Origin: JAJEBT01 sp965221485
Lineage (GTDB): Bacteria > Pseudomonadota > Alphaproteobacteria > MPNO01 > UBA830
DNA: 64,000 nt
NCBI GenBank assembly: GCA_965221485.1
Contig: OZ244893.1
Location: 3,100,001 to 3,164,000, forward strand
Direction: 5' to 3'
Part shown: one piece after another, positions 42,893-51,704 of the stretch
How the letters are laid out: each line of letters begins with the position of its first letter
Numbering within the stretch: position 1 is the first letter of the stretch
Program-made: the position numbers and the translations under genes
The notes under the pieces: model-generated
The model's database searches: none
What the model was told of the DNA's origin: nothing
The model's input: the letters and a program-made list of their open reading frames with translations, nothing else

Positions 42893-43954
42893 TCAAGATC
42901 CTTTGTCCGCCCCAGGTTCAGCCAGATAGTCTTCCATCTTCGATGTGAGTTTTTCAGAATCACCCGCCGTCAGCATGAAGCTCCATCCCTCGACGCGCGC
43001 ATTGATCTCGCTCGCTGTTGTCCTGGCCGCCTCGATCTTTTCGGGTTCGGCCGTCTCATCGACTGTTGCAACGAATCGTCCCCAGAAATCCTCATCGAAC
43101 TGCGCCACCTCGATGCGGACCTGAACTCCCTCCCAGAGCGAGTACACCGCGATCCACGGCTTCTCCGGCCAGGTCTGTCCGGAGATCGCCTTCACGTCGT
43201 CAAACATCATGCGCCACATGACATTCCCGAGCGGATCGGCCTCATCCTCGGCCTTCATTGTCCTCCCTTCAGGAATATCCTGCAGACTGAAGTTCTCATC
43301 CGACGGGGCGCTCCTGGCGATCGCGAAGCGGGCGCCGTCGGGGCCTTGCACGGACACGTGACGAACCAGTTTGCTGTCATAATTGACGATCTGACGCTCC
43401 ATCCAGTCAATGGGTTCCTCACCAATCTCGATTTCGCCGCGGACCAGCCAGGTCTCCTTCTCGTCACCGCGGCGTATGTAGGAACCGGCACTGACAGATC
43501 CGAACAGGTTCGGATTCTTCTTTCCAACCGTGACATCGGCGAGCATCTTGCCGCCATCCGCCGTGAGAACGAGCCTTTTTGACTTCGCTTCGGGTCCACC
43601 GGCCGGCTCCAGTTCCAGACGCGCATATCGCTCCGGATCGCTGGTCTTGCGCTCGATCAGCTTGAAATTCGCCAGCCCGACTATGGCCGACTTCACCTTT
43701 TCAAAGGCTGCCGGGTAGCCGTCCTTTTGGTCGACCCCCCATACTCCGTCCTTGAGCGTCAGCGAGAAAGCAGCTTCCGGTGTCTGCACGTCAATTCTGG
43801 TCACATCATTGACCGACTGTTCAAGCGTCGGAAACGCAGGTTCCGTTCCTGCCGTCAGGGCCGTGGTTTCAAGTTTCGTCGACACCGCGAAGGCAGCGGC
43901 AATAACGACCGCGGCCGTCACACCGGCCAGCACATGAAAGGTTCGAGGTTTCAT
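42893..43954 (-). CDS. DUF4340 domain-containing protein of Gld-type ABC system
   Basis: 353 residues with a single N-terminal membrane anchor (about 7-27) and a large extracytoplasmic part. The segment VNDVTRIDVQTPEAAFSLTLKDGVWGVDQKDGYPA is the DUF4340 repeat start; EIGEEPIDWMERQIVNYDSKLVRHVSV is typical too. These proteins always sit next to GldG/ABC-2 genes. Its function is unknown; it probably works with GldG at the periplasmic face. It lies 19 bases after the gldG-like gene. Confidence 0.87.
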   Translation of the reverse strand: MKPRTFHVLAGVTAAVVIAAAFAVSTKLETTALTAGTEPAFPTLEQSVNDVTRIDVQTPEAAFSLTLKDGVWGVDQKDGYPAAFEKVKSAIVGLANFKLIERKTSDPERYARLELEPAGGPEAKSKRLVLTADGGKMLADVTVGKKNPNLFGSVSAGSYIRRGDEKETWLVRGEIEIGEEPIDWMERQIVNYDSKLVRHVSVQGPDGARFAIARSAPSDENFSLQDIPEGRTMKAEDEADPLGNVMWRMMFDDVKAISGQTWPEKPWIAVYSLWEGVQVRIEVAQFDEDFWGRFVATVDETAEPEKIEAARTTASEINARVEGWSFMLTAGDSEKLTSKMEDYLAEPGADKGS

Positions 43955-43973
43955 ATCTCAGCAGCTCCCGGTT

Positions 43974-45890
43974 TCAGCCGGCCAAGCGGCGGCGGCGGCG
44001 CACAAGCGCAATGACCAGCGCGGCCAGCGCAACGACCACCGGCATGCCCGCGATATTTATAACCTTGAGGTTGGATTCAAGCTGATCGATGTCCTTGCGC
44101 AGGTTCAACTGTACCTCGCGCAACTGCTGGCGAATTTCGACCACCCGTGCCCGGAATTTAACGATTTCTTCCTGCTGGGCAGGAGAGACAATCTGACCGC
44201 CCTCACCCTGTTCCTTGGTTTGAAGGCTCTGCAGCTTCTGCTGTATCTCCTGGAGTTCCTGTTCCAGTTCGCGTTGGCGGGCGCGATAGCGGCTCTCGGC
44301 CTCGTTCTGGATGCGTTCAACCACCTCGAACGGCCGCTTGGACAGACCGCGACCACGCAGACTGACCAGCGCGCTGGAGCCGGCAAGATTGTCGGCGGCA
44401 TTCAGAACCAGATCCCCGTTGTTGGCAATCGGGACCGTGAGGACCTGACCAAACACTTCCTGTCTGCTGACCCAGAACCCGTCGGCAAGAATATCGGTGT
44501 CGGCAAAGACAATCACATTGATGTCTTCCCCGGACTCGTCAAGATGCGGTTTTGCAGCCGCCTTGTCCCCGTCCTCCGGCTTCTGCTCCTTGTCATCGGC
44601 CTCTGGAGGCCCGTCCGGAAACGCTGACCTGGCCTTTCCGGACAGCCTCGCCGCCACGACATATCGACGATCCTGAGGTTTGAATTCCTTGAGAATCTCT
44701 GCCGGCTGAGGGTTGTGCCGGACCATATCCGCACCAAATGGCCCTGAGGTGTTGGTCGACCAGATGAGAGGGTCGAACGTGGTCGTGGCGTCGTCCAGCT
44801 TCTCCAGAAAGCCCGGGGTTGCGAAATTCAGCGCTGCGAGATCTGCGGCGACAACATCGTCGGTCTTGATGTTTTGGGGGCCGTAAGTCGTCCACGCGAC
44901 ATATCGCGTGATGATGGGGCGTCCAAAACTGTCCATTCCGGCCTGAACCCTCTGGCCTGCCTCGAGGTCGCCCAGCACCTTGTCCTTGTCATACGCGACC
45001 CCCCACGCTTTCAGCAGGTCCGGAAGATCCGATCCGACACCGGGCGGGAGACGCATGGCCGCGTTGCTGCGTCCGCCTTCTTCTGCATGGGGATCGACAA
45101 ACACCAGAGCCTTCCCGCCCCGAAGCACGTATTGGTCTATGGCGTAGCGCGACGCCTCGCTAAGGCCAAAGGGATGAACAATCATCAGCACGTCGATATC
45201 ATCGGTCAGCTTGGGTGTGAGCCCCTGGACCCTGACTTCGAAGAACTGTTTCAACTGGTTGATGACCTCCCACGGCTTGTATTCCTTCAGGGGATCGGAA
45301 TCGACGGGAATTCCGGTCACCAGAGCGATCACCTTTTTGCGCGGATTCCCGAGATTGTGGATCATCCGGGTCAGGTCGTATTCAAGAAAGCGTTCCCGCT
45401 GGGGCGACAGGAACGGGATGACGTCAACGTCATCGGTGGAATTGCTGGCTGCAATGCCGAAATACCCGAGATCTCCAGCCTCGGTCAGCGGAATCCCGTT
45501 CAGCCCGTATCCGGTTGCCCGATCCTCCGCGGGCGAGAACGGCACCGCATCTACAAGTTCCAGCCTGAGATTACCTCCCGAAAGGGCGACATAACGTTCC
45601 AGCAGTTCCTGCACGCGGGCCGCATAATCCCCAAGCCCGGGCGTACCATCCAGCAACAACCGTGTCGCAAAGAGGCGAATCGTGATCGGCTCTTCAACCT
45701 CTGCCAGCGTCTGCCGGGTTCCATCCGAAACCGTGAAAATCTTCTGTTCCGTAAGATCCAGGCGTACGCCTCTGAAGGCCGTCTCCGAAAGGAGAATGAC
45801 CGCGAGGAAAAGGATTGCCGCAAGGACCAGGGCGCCAATCGCCAGCGGGCGATGTTCCTGGATCGGGGATTTTTCGTGTCCGTTGGTCAT
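43974..45890 (-). CDS. GldG-family ABC-associated membrane protein
   Basis: 638 residues. An N-terminal membrane segment (about 17-38) is followed by RLDLTEQKIFTVSDGTRQTLAEVEEPITIRLFAT, the ABC_transp_aux/GldG signature. An IFT52-like ligand-binding domain contains VLMIVHPFGLSEASRYAIDQYVLRGGKALVFVDPH. A glutamine-rich coiled coil (about 540-600) and a C-terminal membrane segment with a basic tail follow. In Bacteroidetes GldG serves gliding; in proteobacteria the system is uncharacterised and possibly involved in export or envelope work. It overlaps no neighbour but is ten bases from the permease gene. Confidence 0.88.
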   Translation of the reverse strand: MTNGHEKSPIQEHRPLAIGALVLAAILFLAVILLSETAFRGVRLDLTEQKIFTVSDGTRQTLAEVEEPITIRLFATRLLLDGTPGLGDYAARVQELLERYVALSGGNLRLELVDAVPFSPAEDRATGYGLNGIPLTEAGDLGYFGIAASNSTDDVDVIPFLSPQRERFLEYDLTRMIHNLGNPRKKVIALVTGIPVDSDPLKEYKPWEVINQLKQFFEVRVQGLTPKLTDDIDVLMIVHPFGLSEASRYAIDQYVLRGGKALVFVDPHAEEGGRSNAAMRLPPGVGSDLPDLLKAWGVAYDKDKVLGDLEAGQRVQAGMDSFGRPIITRYVAWTTYGPQNIKTDDVVAADLAALNFATPGFLEKLDDATTTFDPLIWSTNTSGPFGADMVRHNPQPAEILKEFKPQDRRYVVAARLSGKARSAFPDGPPEADDKEQKPEDGDKAAAKPHLDESGEDINVIVFADTDILADGFWVSRQEVFGQVLTVPIANNGDLVLNAADNLAGSSALVSLRGRGLSKRPFEVVERIQNEAESRYRARQRELEQELQEIQQKLQSLQTKEQGEGGQIVSPAQQEEIVKFRARVVEIRQQLREVQLNLRKDIDQLESNLKVINIAGMPVVVALAALVIALVRRRRRLAG

Positions 45891-45899
45891 GCCTCGAAC

Positions 45900-46634
45900 T
45901 CACGAGCCTTTCTTCAGATCAACCACGATCACGTTCGCGAAGACAAACACGCCGATCACAGCAGCCATGTAAATGACGTCCCGCAGGTCAAACACGCCTT
46001 GTGTGATCGCATTGAAATGCGTGAGAAAACTCAGGGACGCGACGAGATCGATAACAAAGGAGGAAGCCCAGCCCCGAAACGCCGATTGAACAGGTTCAAG
46101 GCCGCTCATCATGAACAGGAAGCATGCCGCGGCAGCAATCACAAACGCAATCACCTGGTTCCGGGTCAGTGCTGAAATGAAGCTGCCGATGGACAGGAAG
46201 GCTCCCGCCATCAGGAAGCTCCCGACATAGCCGGCAATGATCACACCGTTGTCCGGCGAACCGAGGTAGTTCACGGTTATCCAGAGCGGGAAGGTCAGGG
46301 CGAGGGCAATGCCCGAAAACACCCAGGCGGCGAGAAATTTGCCGAGTACAGCACCGACTGTGGATACCGGCAAGGTCATCAGCAGTTCAATAGTGCCGGT
46401 CTTGCGCTCCTCGGCCCACAGCCGCATGCCTACGGCCGGGATAAGGAACAGATAAAGCCACGGATGAAAGGCGAAGAACGACTGAAGATCCGCTTCTCCG
46501 CGCTGGAAAAACCCGCCAAAGTAAAATGTGGTCGATCCGGCCAGCGCGAGAAATATGACAATGAACACATAGGCCAGCGGAGTGGAGAAGTAACCAGCGA
46601 GTTCGCGCCTCGAGATCACAAGCACGGTCTTCAT
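45900..46634 (-). CDS. ABC-2 type permease (GldF-like)
   Basis: 244 residues with six membrane segments. VISRRELAGYFSTPLAYVFIVIFLALAGSTTFYFG and MRLWAEERKTGTIELLMTLPVS are hallmarks of the ABC-2 permeases linked to GldG. It forms the membrane channel with the ATPase encoded just upstream, whose stop it overlaps by four bases. The cargo is unknown. Confidence 0.92.
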   Translation of the reverse strand: MKTVLVISRRELAGYFSTPLAYVFIVIFLALAGSTTFYFGGFFQRGEADLQSFFAFHPWLYLFLIPAVGMRLWAEERKTGTIELLMTLPVSTVGAVLGKFLAAWVFSGIALALTFPLWITVNYLGSPDNGVIIAGYVGSFLMAGAFLSIGSFISALTRNQVIAFVIAAAACFLFMMSGLEPVQSAFRGWASSFVIDLVASLSFLTHFNAITQGVFDLRDVIYMAAVIGVFVFANVIVVDLKKGS

Positions 46635-47584
46635 TGGTCCTGCTCTCCGATCGTTATGCTGCGAAACACGTCTTCCAGGCGCCCCCTCTCGACATACAAC
46701 TGTTCTACCTCCAGCGCATGCTCCTTGATGCGTGCATTGACGTCCCCGATGATCGCATGGCCGTTACGCGGCATCAGGACTGCGTGGGCACTCTCCGACC
46801 CGACATCCACGGTTTCGATCCGCTCGATGCCTTCCATCCCATCCAGAACCTGGCGGAGTCGTGGCAGATGTTGCTGTTGAAGCCTGATGGAGACTGCATT
46901 GCAATAGGCGGAGCGGCGTTCAAGGTCCTGCGGGGTTCCGTCGGCAACCATTCGTCCCCGCGCAATCACGATCGCGCGGGTACAGACGGCTTCCACCTCT
47001 TCCAGGATATGCGTCGAAATGATGATCGCCTTGTCCTGCGACATCTGCCGAATGAGTTCGCGAACCTGGTGTTTCTGGTTGGGATCCAGTCCATCGGTCG
47101 GTTCATCCAGGATCAGGACTTCCGGCTCGTGGAGAATCGCCTGAGCCAGCCCGACCCGTCGCTTGAACCCCTTCGAAAGGGTTCCAATGCGCTGATGAAA
47201 GACTTCACCTAACTGCAGTTTCTCAACGGCGGCATCAACAGCCTTGTCACGCGCGCGGTCCGTCAACCCCCGGATTTCGCCAACAAACGCCAGCAGGCTG
47301 GCCGGGGTCATGTCTTCGTAGAGCGGGGCGCCTTCAGGCAGGTAGCCGATCACCCGCTTGGCTGCCAGCGTATCTCTGGTCACGTCATGGCCGCACACCA
47401 CAGCTGTTCCGGACGTCGGGGGCAGATACCCTGTAACCATCCTCATGGTGGTCGATTTACCGGCTCCATTGGGGCCAAGAAAACCCAGAACCTCACCCGT
47501 CTCCATGGTGAAGCTTATGTCGTCCACAACCCGGACGGGGCCGAACTCTTTTGTCAACCCCCGGAGTTCGAGCTTGCTGCTCAT
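46631..47584 (-). CDS. ABC transporter ATP-binding protein (GldA-like)
   Basis: 317 residues from ATG at 47584 with an AAGGAA site; a longer frame to 47662 lacks one. Walker A GPNGAGKS, signature LSKGFKRRVGLAQAI and Walker B VLILDEPTDGLDPNQ are all present, followed by the C-terminal regulatory extension usual in ABC-2 exporters. It is first in the four-gene unit ATPase-permease-GldG-DUF4340. Confidence 0.93.
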   Translation of the reverse strand: MSSKLELRGLTKEFGPVRVVDDISFTMETGEVLGFLGPNGAGKSTTMRMVTGYLPPTSGTAVVCGHDVTRDTLAAKRVIGYLPEGAPLYEDMTPASLLAFVGEIRGLTDRARDKAVDAAVEKLQLGEVFHQRIGTLSKGFKRRVGLAQAILHEPEVLILDEPTDGLDPNQKHQVRELIRQMSQDKAIIISTHILEEVEAVCTRAIVIARGRMVADGTPQDLERRSAYCNAVSIRLQQQHLPRLRQVLDGMEGIERIETVDVGSESAHAVLMPRNGHAIIGDVNARIKEHALEVEQLYVERGRLEDVFRSITIGEQDQ

Positions 47585-47773
47585 GATTCCACGGTTCCTT
47601 GTTGTGTCATCTTCGTTTTCGCCGCGTAGCGCCATTGACCGGTATTGGGGCGCCGCCGTCAATCGGGAGATCGTGCGGAATACGCCGCCTTGGCAGTTCC
47701 GTCAAGACTAGGACCAAATTCCTGCGGGAATGGTCTATGGGACCGGTTTGACCGGACTGTCGTTATTAACAGC

Positions 47774-47800
47774 GGGAACCGGGCTGTTCGCCCGGTTCCC
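47774..47800 (-). terminator. Strong hairpin at the end of hsp20
   Basis: A perfect 11-bp stem GGGAACCGGGC/GCCCGGTTCCC closes a five-base loop, ten bases past the hsp20 stop. There is no long T-run on either side, though the sequence beyond it on the minus strand is AT-richer (TGTTAATAACG). It is probably a terminator or an RNA-stabilising end for the heat-shock transcript. Confidence 0.6.
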
Positions 47801-47810
47801 CGGATTGTCG

Positions 47811-48269
47811 TCAGGCTGCTTCCCTGACCCGGCCTTCAATGGTTTCGGAACCACTGCCCCGGACCACAATTTTTTTCGGCTTGAGAGCCTCCGGGATCTC
47901 ACGCTCCAGGTCAATCGTCAGCAGTCCGTCCCTGAGATCTGCTCCTTTCACCTCGACATGATCTGCGAGCTGGAAACGGCGCTCAAAGGCGCGTCTGGCA
48001 ATTCCGCGATGCAGGAAATTGCCCTTGTCCCTGCTGCTTCCGCTCTTGCCGACGATCACGAGCTGGCCGTCACGCACCTCGAGGTCGAGGTCATCAGCGG
48101 TAAATCCGGCAACGGCCACGGTAACCTGGTACTTGTCGTCGCCAATCTTTTCGATGTTGTAGGGCGGATAGCTGTCGGGGCCCGAGCCCTTCTGCGCGGC
48201 ATCGATCATCGACATCAGCCGATCATATCCGACAGCACTTCTGTAAAGGGGGGAAAAATCCAGTGTCAT
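47811..48269 (-). CDS. Small heat-shock protein, Hsp20/alpha-crystallin family (IbpA-like)
   Basis: 152 residues from the ATG at 48269. The ATG three codons earlier lies directly on the GGAGG site and cannot be used well. The N-terminus MTLDFSPLYRSAVGYDRL is that of IbpA-type proteins. The alpha-crystallin domain spans about 32-128 (YPPYNIEKIGDDKYQVTVAVAGF, then the GNFLHRGIARRAFERRFQL region). ATP-independent holdase of unfolded proteins. It has an RpoH-type promoter and a thermosensor-like leader, so both transcription and translation should be heat induced. Confidence 0.95.
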   Translation of the reverse strand: MTLDFSPLYRSAVGYDRLMSMIDAAQKGSGPDSYPPYNIEKIGDDKYQVTVAVAGFTADDLDLEVRDGQLVIVGKSGSSRDKGNFLHRGIARRAFERRFQLADHVEVKGADLRDGLLTIDLEREIPEALKPKKIVVRGSGSETIEGRVREAA

Positions 48270-48272
48270 TTT

Positions 48273-48297
48273 ACACATCCTCCATTGAGCAACATGT
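48273..48297 (-). promoter_or_regulatory. ROSE-like RNA thermometer core masking the hsp20 ribosome site
   Basis: The mRNA leader can fold as ACATGTTGCTC-AATG-GAGGATGTGT. About ten consecutive pairs form (including three G-U), with a single bulged G in the TTGCT segment facing the AGGA of the Shine-Dalgarno sequence. That bulged-G, UYGCU-against-AGGA arrangement is the defining core of ROSE elements in rhizobial hsp20 genes. The stem ends three bases before the start codon. Melting on warming would expose the ribosome site. Confidence 0.75.
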
Positions 48298-48365
48298 TAA
48301 CGGACCGCCATCATGGCCGGTCACTTCCAGATCAACCGGTCCCTTCTGGGCACCGATCGAGCGAT

Positions 48366-48393
48366 ATGTAGGGAGCGTATTTCGGTTTTCAAG
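48366..48393 (-). promoter_or_regulatory. RpoH (sigma-32) promoter of hsp20
   Basis: On the minus strand, -35 CTTGAAA (48393-48387), a 13-base spacer and -10 CCCTACAT (48373-48366) match the heat-shock consensus CTTGAAA-N11-17-CCCCAT. Transcription would begin near 48355, leaving an 85-base leader that contains the ROSE-like hairpin. It sits just beyond the stop codon of the upstream oxidase gene. Confidence 0.75.
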
Positions 48394-48399
48394 GGGCGT

Positions 48400-49515
48400 T
48401 TACAGGGTCATGTTCCGAACAAGCGCCGCCACATGATCAGCGATGGCAAGGGAAGCTGTCATCCCCGGAGATTCGATCCCGTACAGATTGATCAGGCCCG
48501 GAATACCGTGGTCGTCAACGGACTGGATTAAAAAATCCCGGGCCTCCTCGCCAGGCGCCTGAAGCTTGGGGCGAACGCCCGCATAGCCCGGCACAATCGC
48601 GCCGTCAGGCAGGCCGGGATAGTAGCGCCGCACCGCCTCATAGAAGCTGTCTGCACGGGCCGGGTCGACATCGTAGTCAATGCTGTCGATCCATTCTGTA
48701 TCCGGCCCGAAACGGACCTGCCCCGCAAGATCGATGGTAACATGGACACCAAGGCCTGCCTGTTCGGGTATCGGATAAATAGGCCGGCTGAAAGGGGAAC
48801 TGCCCGACAGGACGTAATAGTTGCCCTTGCAGTAGTATCCGGGAGGTATCTGCGTTTCCGGCATACCCTTGATCGACGCCGCAATGTCCTGCGCCCACAA
48901 TCCGGCACTGTTGATAACCACGCCAGCGAGCAGCGACATCGCGTCCTCACCGCCACAGTCGATGCGGATTCCATCGTTCATGAGCTTGCCGCCGACAACG
49001 GGAGTCAGCAATGCCAGCATGGCGCCTGCATCTTCGGCATCGCCTTGCAAAGCCAGCATGAAGGCGTGGCTGTCGATGATTCCGGTCGAAGGCGACCACA
49101 ATGCAGCAACACAATTCACCTCCGGTTCGATGGTTTCCACCTCGGCGGGGGTGATCCATTCCAGATCGTGAACTCCGCTGGCGGCTGCATTGTCTGCAAT
49201 GCGGCGGAGATGAGGAAGCTGCTCGTCATGGGTCGCGACAACGAGTTTGCCGCAGCGCCGGAAGGGGATGCCGTGGGACTCGCAGAATTTGTAGAGAGCA
49301 TGCTTTCCGGCGACACAGAAGCGTGCCTTCAGGCTGCCTGGTGGATAATAGATCCCGGCATGAATGACTTCACTGTGACGAGAACTCGTTTCTGATCCGA
49401 TCATGCCGGCTCGTTCGAGTACGATCACCTCACGCCCCGACATTGCGAGCGCGCGGGCAATGGCAAGCCCCACGACCCCGGCACCGACAACGACAGCCTC
49501 CACTTGTTCGGTCAT
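48400..49515 (-). CDS. lhgO: L-2-hydroxyglutarate oxidase (LhgO)-like FAD enzyme
   Basis: 371 residues of the DAAO fold. The FAD motif VVVGAGVVGLAIARAL lies at residues 8-23. SSRHSEVIHAGIYYPPGSLKARFCVAG (about 45-71) is highly characteristic of LhgO/YgaF-type oxidases; the C-terminus has GVRPKLQAP and LYGIESPGMTASLAIADHVA. It would oxidise L-2-hydroxyglutarate to 2-oxoglutarate, passing electrons to the membrane. The start codon overlaps the DUF924 gene stop by four bases. Confidence 0.88.
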   Translation of the reverse strand: MTEQVEAVVVGAGVVGLAIARALAMSGREVIVLERAGMIGSETSSRHSEVIHAGIYYPPGSLKARFCVAGKHALYKFCESHGIPFRRCGKLVVATHDEQLPHLRRIADNAAASGVHDLEWITPAEVETIEPEVNCVAALWSPSTGIIDSHAFMLALQGDAEDAGAMLALLTPVVGGKLMNDGIRIDCGGEDAMSLLAGVVINSAGLWAQDIAASIKGMPETQIPPGYYCKGNYYVLSGSSPFSRPIYPIPEQAGLGVHVTIDLAGQVRFGPDTEWIDSIDYDVDPARADSFYEAVRRYYPGLPDGAIVPGYAGVRPKLQAPGEEARDFLIQSVDDHGIPGLINLYGIESPGMTASLAIADHVAALVRNMTL

Positions 49516-50138
49516 GAAGTCTCTTCCGGACGCGGCGCCGTTCCGTAACGCTCATTATTCGAAGCCAACCAAGCGATTTCTTCCGGCGTACTCTCCCTTC
49601 CCAACAACAGGTTGCGGTGGGGGAAGCGCCCAAACTGCCGGATGATATCCCGATGATCTTCCGCATAGCGTAGCCATTCCTGCCGGTTGTCATGATCTTC
49701 AAGATCGGCAAACAGCCGAACTGCAATGTCCTGATCCGATATCGCTTCACTATGCTCGAAAGGGAGATAGGCAAAGAGTTTTTCTACTGTCAGAAGTTCG
49801 CGGTGCATGGGTGAGTGCACCAAATGACGGGCCGCCGCCAACGCCATGTCATCCTTGGCAAAGGCGCGACCGTCTCCCCGGTACATGTTGCGCGGGATTT
49901 GATCCAGAAGCACGATCAACGCGATGCAACTCCGCGGTTGCCAATACCATTCCCGTAAGCGATCGGCTGCAGCCATCTGATAGTCGGCTTCAAACCTTTG
50001 ACGGATCTCGAGATCCAGCTCGGGGCCGCCCCCAAACCAGAAATCCCGCACAGCGCCATGTTCGGAAGATCCGGGCTTGCCAAACCAGAACCCATAAATG
50101 CTGTCCCATCGCTCCCTATTCGTCATTTTCCGGATCAC
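49512..50138 (-). CDS. DUF924 family protein
   Basis: 208 residues with family signatures: FWFGGGPELDLEIRQRFEADY near 32-52, ALIVLLDQIPRNMYRG near 72-87 and YLPFEHSE near 122-129. It is a helical, TPR-like cytoplasmic protein of unknown function, common in proteobacteria. It overlaps both neighbours by four bases. ATG at 50138 or ATG four codons on are both possible starts. Confidence 0.88.
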   Translation of the reverse strand: MIRKMTNRERWDSIYGFWFGKPGSSEHGAVRDFWFGGGPELDLEIRQRFEADYQMAAADRLREWYWQPRSCIALIVLLDQIPRNMYRGDGRAFAKDDMALAAARHLVHSPMHRELLTVEKLFAYLPFEHSEAISDQDIAVRLFADLEDHDNRQEWLRYAEDHRDIIRQFGRFPHRNLLLGRESTPEEIAWLASNNERYGTAPRPEETS

Positions 50139-51004
50139 GCCCGCAGAACCCGACGAAGAAAATTGCCAACAACAATCATACGGCAGATCGCCGGAAAGAA
50201 CGTCTCAACGGCCGTTGAAATCGCATCATACGTGTCATCACTGAGGCGGCCCCCTGATCGTTTGTCCTGCATGCGGTCTGCGTGGATTTCCATTCCGATC
50301 TGCGTCGACATCTGGCTGACCCGCTCAACTGCGGCTTCCACAGCATCGACGTTCCGGAGACCGGCAAACAGGTCCGCTAGCGCTCGCAGAAGGCCGGGCC
50401 ATGGGGCAAGATGCAGAAACAGGGAGGGAACAATTTGCGCGTTTTTACCAAGAAACGGGTGCGACATATGCCGCAGGGTTTCGCGCGTATCCGCCGGGAG
50501 TTGATGGAACGCCTGCAGCGGCAGGAGTTCCTTCAAATCCAGCTCCACAGCCGGTGGCGGGGCATAACCCGGGGGCGGTGAATCAGACGCGAGTTCCCGG
50601 GTCAGGATCTGAAGGCTTATGGCATTCATCGGATTTGCCATGTTATAGGCATCGATTGTGCGCAATACCGCACGCACTTCTTCGTTATTCAGCCCGAAGC
50701 GGGAAAGGCCGAGGACCCCCTCCGCTTTCGTTTTGCGGGCATCAAAATTTGCGGCCCGGATCAGATCCGGCGACCGGCGGGCCAGAGTTCCGTCGAGATA
50801 GGGTTCGCAAATCACGGACCATGCCCATTCGAGACCGCCCGGCAGTGTCGCAAGGTGGCGATAAACAAGGTTGACGAGGCGCACCCCCAGTGCTTTCGCC
50901 AACGCATCATAGATGAGCCTGACTTCCCCGGTCGCTGCGGAAAAGGGAATTTCCGGCAGAGGCGCGGCCGGAGCGGATGGAGCGGCACCTTCTGCTATGG
51001 ACAT
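50135..51004 (-). CDS. Possible DehI-family (halocarboxylate dehalogenase-like) protein
   Basis: 289 residues, alpha-helical, with two similar halves suggested by the repeated small-hydrophobic spacing. EVRLIYDALAKALGVRLVNLVYRHLATLPGGLEWAWSVI near residues 27-65 resembles the start of DehI-type haloacid dehalogenase family proteins; I am not certain of the catalytic Asp. Many members have no proven dehalogenase activity. It is coupled to the DUF924 gene by a four-base overlap. A plain hypothetical protein is the alternative. Confidence 0.65.
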   Translation of the reverse strand: MSIAEGAAPSAPAAPLPEIPFSAATGEVRLIYDALAKALGVRLVNLVYRHLATLPGGLEWAWSVICEPYLDGTLARRSPDLIRAANFDARKTKAEGVLGLSRFGLNNEEVRAVLRTIDAYNMANPMNAISLQILTRELASDSPPPGYAPPPAVELDLKELLPLQAFHQLPADTRETLRHMSHPFLGKNAQIVPSLFLHLAPWPGLLRALADLFAGLRNVDAVEAAVERVSQMSTQIGMEIHADRMQDKRSGGRLSDDTYDAISTAVETFFPAICRMIVVGNFLRRVLRA

Positions 51005-51080
51005 GGCCTCGTTTCTAGCCTTTCAGGAGATTTCGGTGTGCAGCCCGATGCTGGAGAGCCCGTGCATTTCTCGAGCGGCT

Positions 51081-51704
51081 CTATCGGGCCAGTCGTCCGG
51101 GAGACAGGGAGCACTGGCCGCGATCGGGATTTGGTTCGACAGGTTGCTTCAGGCGGTCAGACAAATCATCCGCCCCTCCAACATAGTCACCGTTCATCCA
51201 GATCTGCGGAACCGTGACGGGTGTCTTGTTCCCGATCAGGGGCTTGACCCTTCCGAGCATTTCATAAAGGGCCCGCGGTTCCCGGACCACATCATGATAC
51301 CCATAGTCGATGTCGGCGCCGTCAAGATAGCCCTTGGCGCGCACGCAGTGCGGGCAGGTTTCCTTGCCAAATATATGGTTGCCCTGGAGCCTGAAGCGTT
51401 TGACATGGGCCGCTATGACAGCCTCTGTCAACACGCCCCGATTGAGTGCGTGACCCTGGCTGACAACCTTTCCTTCGACGAGGACGATGGGCGCATGCCA
51501 ACCGCCGGATTTAAGGGGCCTCCACCACTCGGACAACCAATCGTGTGATTCGAGTCTCACCGGAACGCCGGCAAGTTCATGCTCGAACGTGTCCCTGATC
51601 ACGTCGACCGTCAGCGCGCATTCGCCACAGGGTATCTTGACCCTGAACGGGCCCCAGCTTCCGGCCCAACGAAAGAGCTCCACCTTTACCGGATTATCTT
51701 CCAT
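51081..51704 (-). CDS. Glutaredoxin-domain protein
   Basis: 207 residues. An N-terminal thioredoxin-like half (about 1-95, with IPCGECALTVDVIRD) is joined to a C-terminal glutaredoxin half (about 105-195) with active site ETCPHCVRAKGYL and the cis-Pro region TVPQIWMNGDYVGGADDL. Such two-domain proteins probably reduce disulfides or glutathione adducts. It lies 76 bases upstream of the DehI-like gene, so the four genes from here to lhgO may form a unit. Confidence 0.87.
   Translation of the reverse strand: MEDNPVKVELFRWAGSWGPFRVKIPCGECALTVDVIRDTFEHELAGVPVRLESHDWLSEWWRPLKSGGWHAPIVLVEGKVVSQGHALNRGVLTEAVIAAHVKRFRLQGNHIFGKETCPHCVRAKGYLDGADIDYGYHDVVREPRALYEMLGRVKPLIGNKTPVTVPQIWMNGDYVGGADDLSDRLKQPVEPNPDRGQCSLSPGRLAR

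Noticed and set aside
42728..43582. 284-codon plus-strand frame
   Set aside because: Mostly antisense to the DUF4340 gene, with shadow-like composition.
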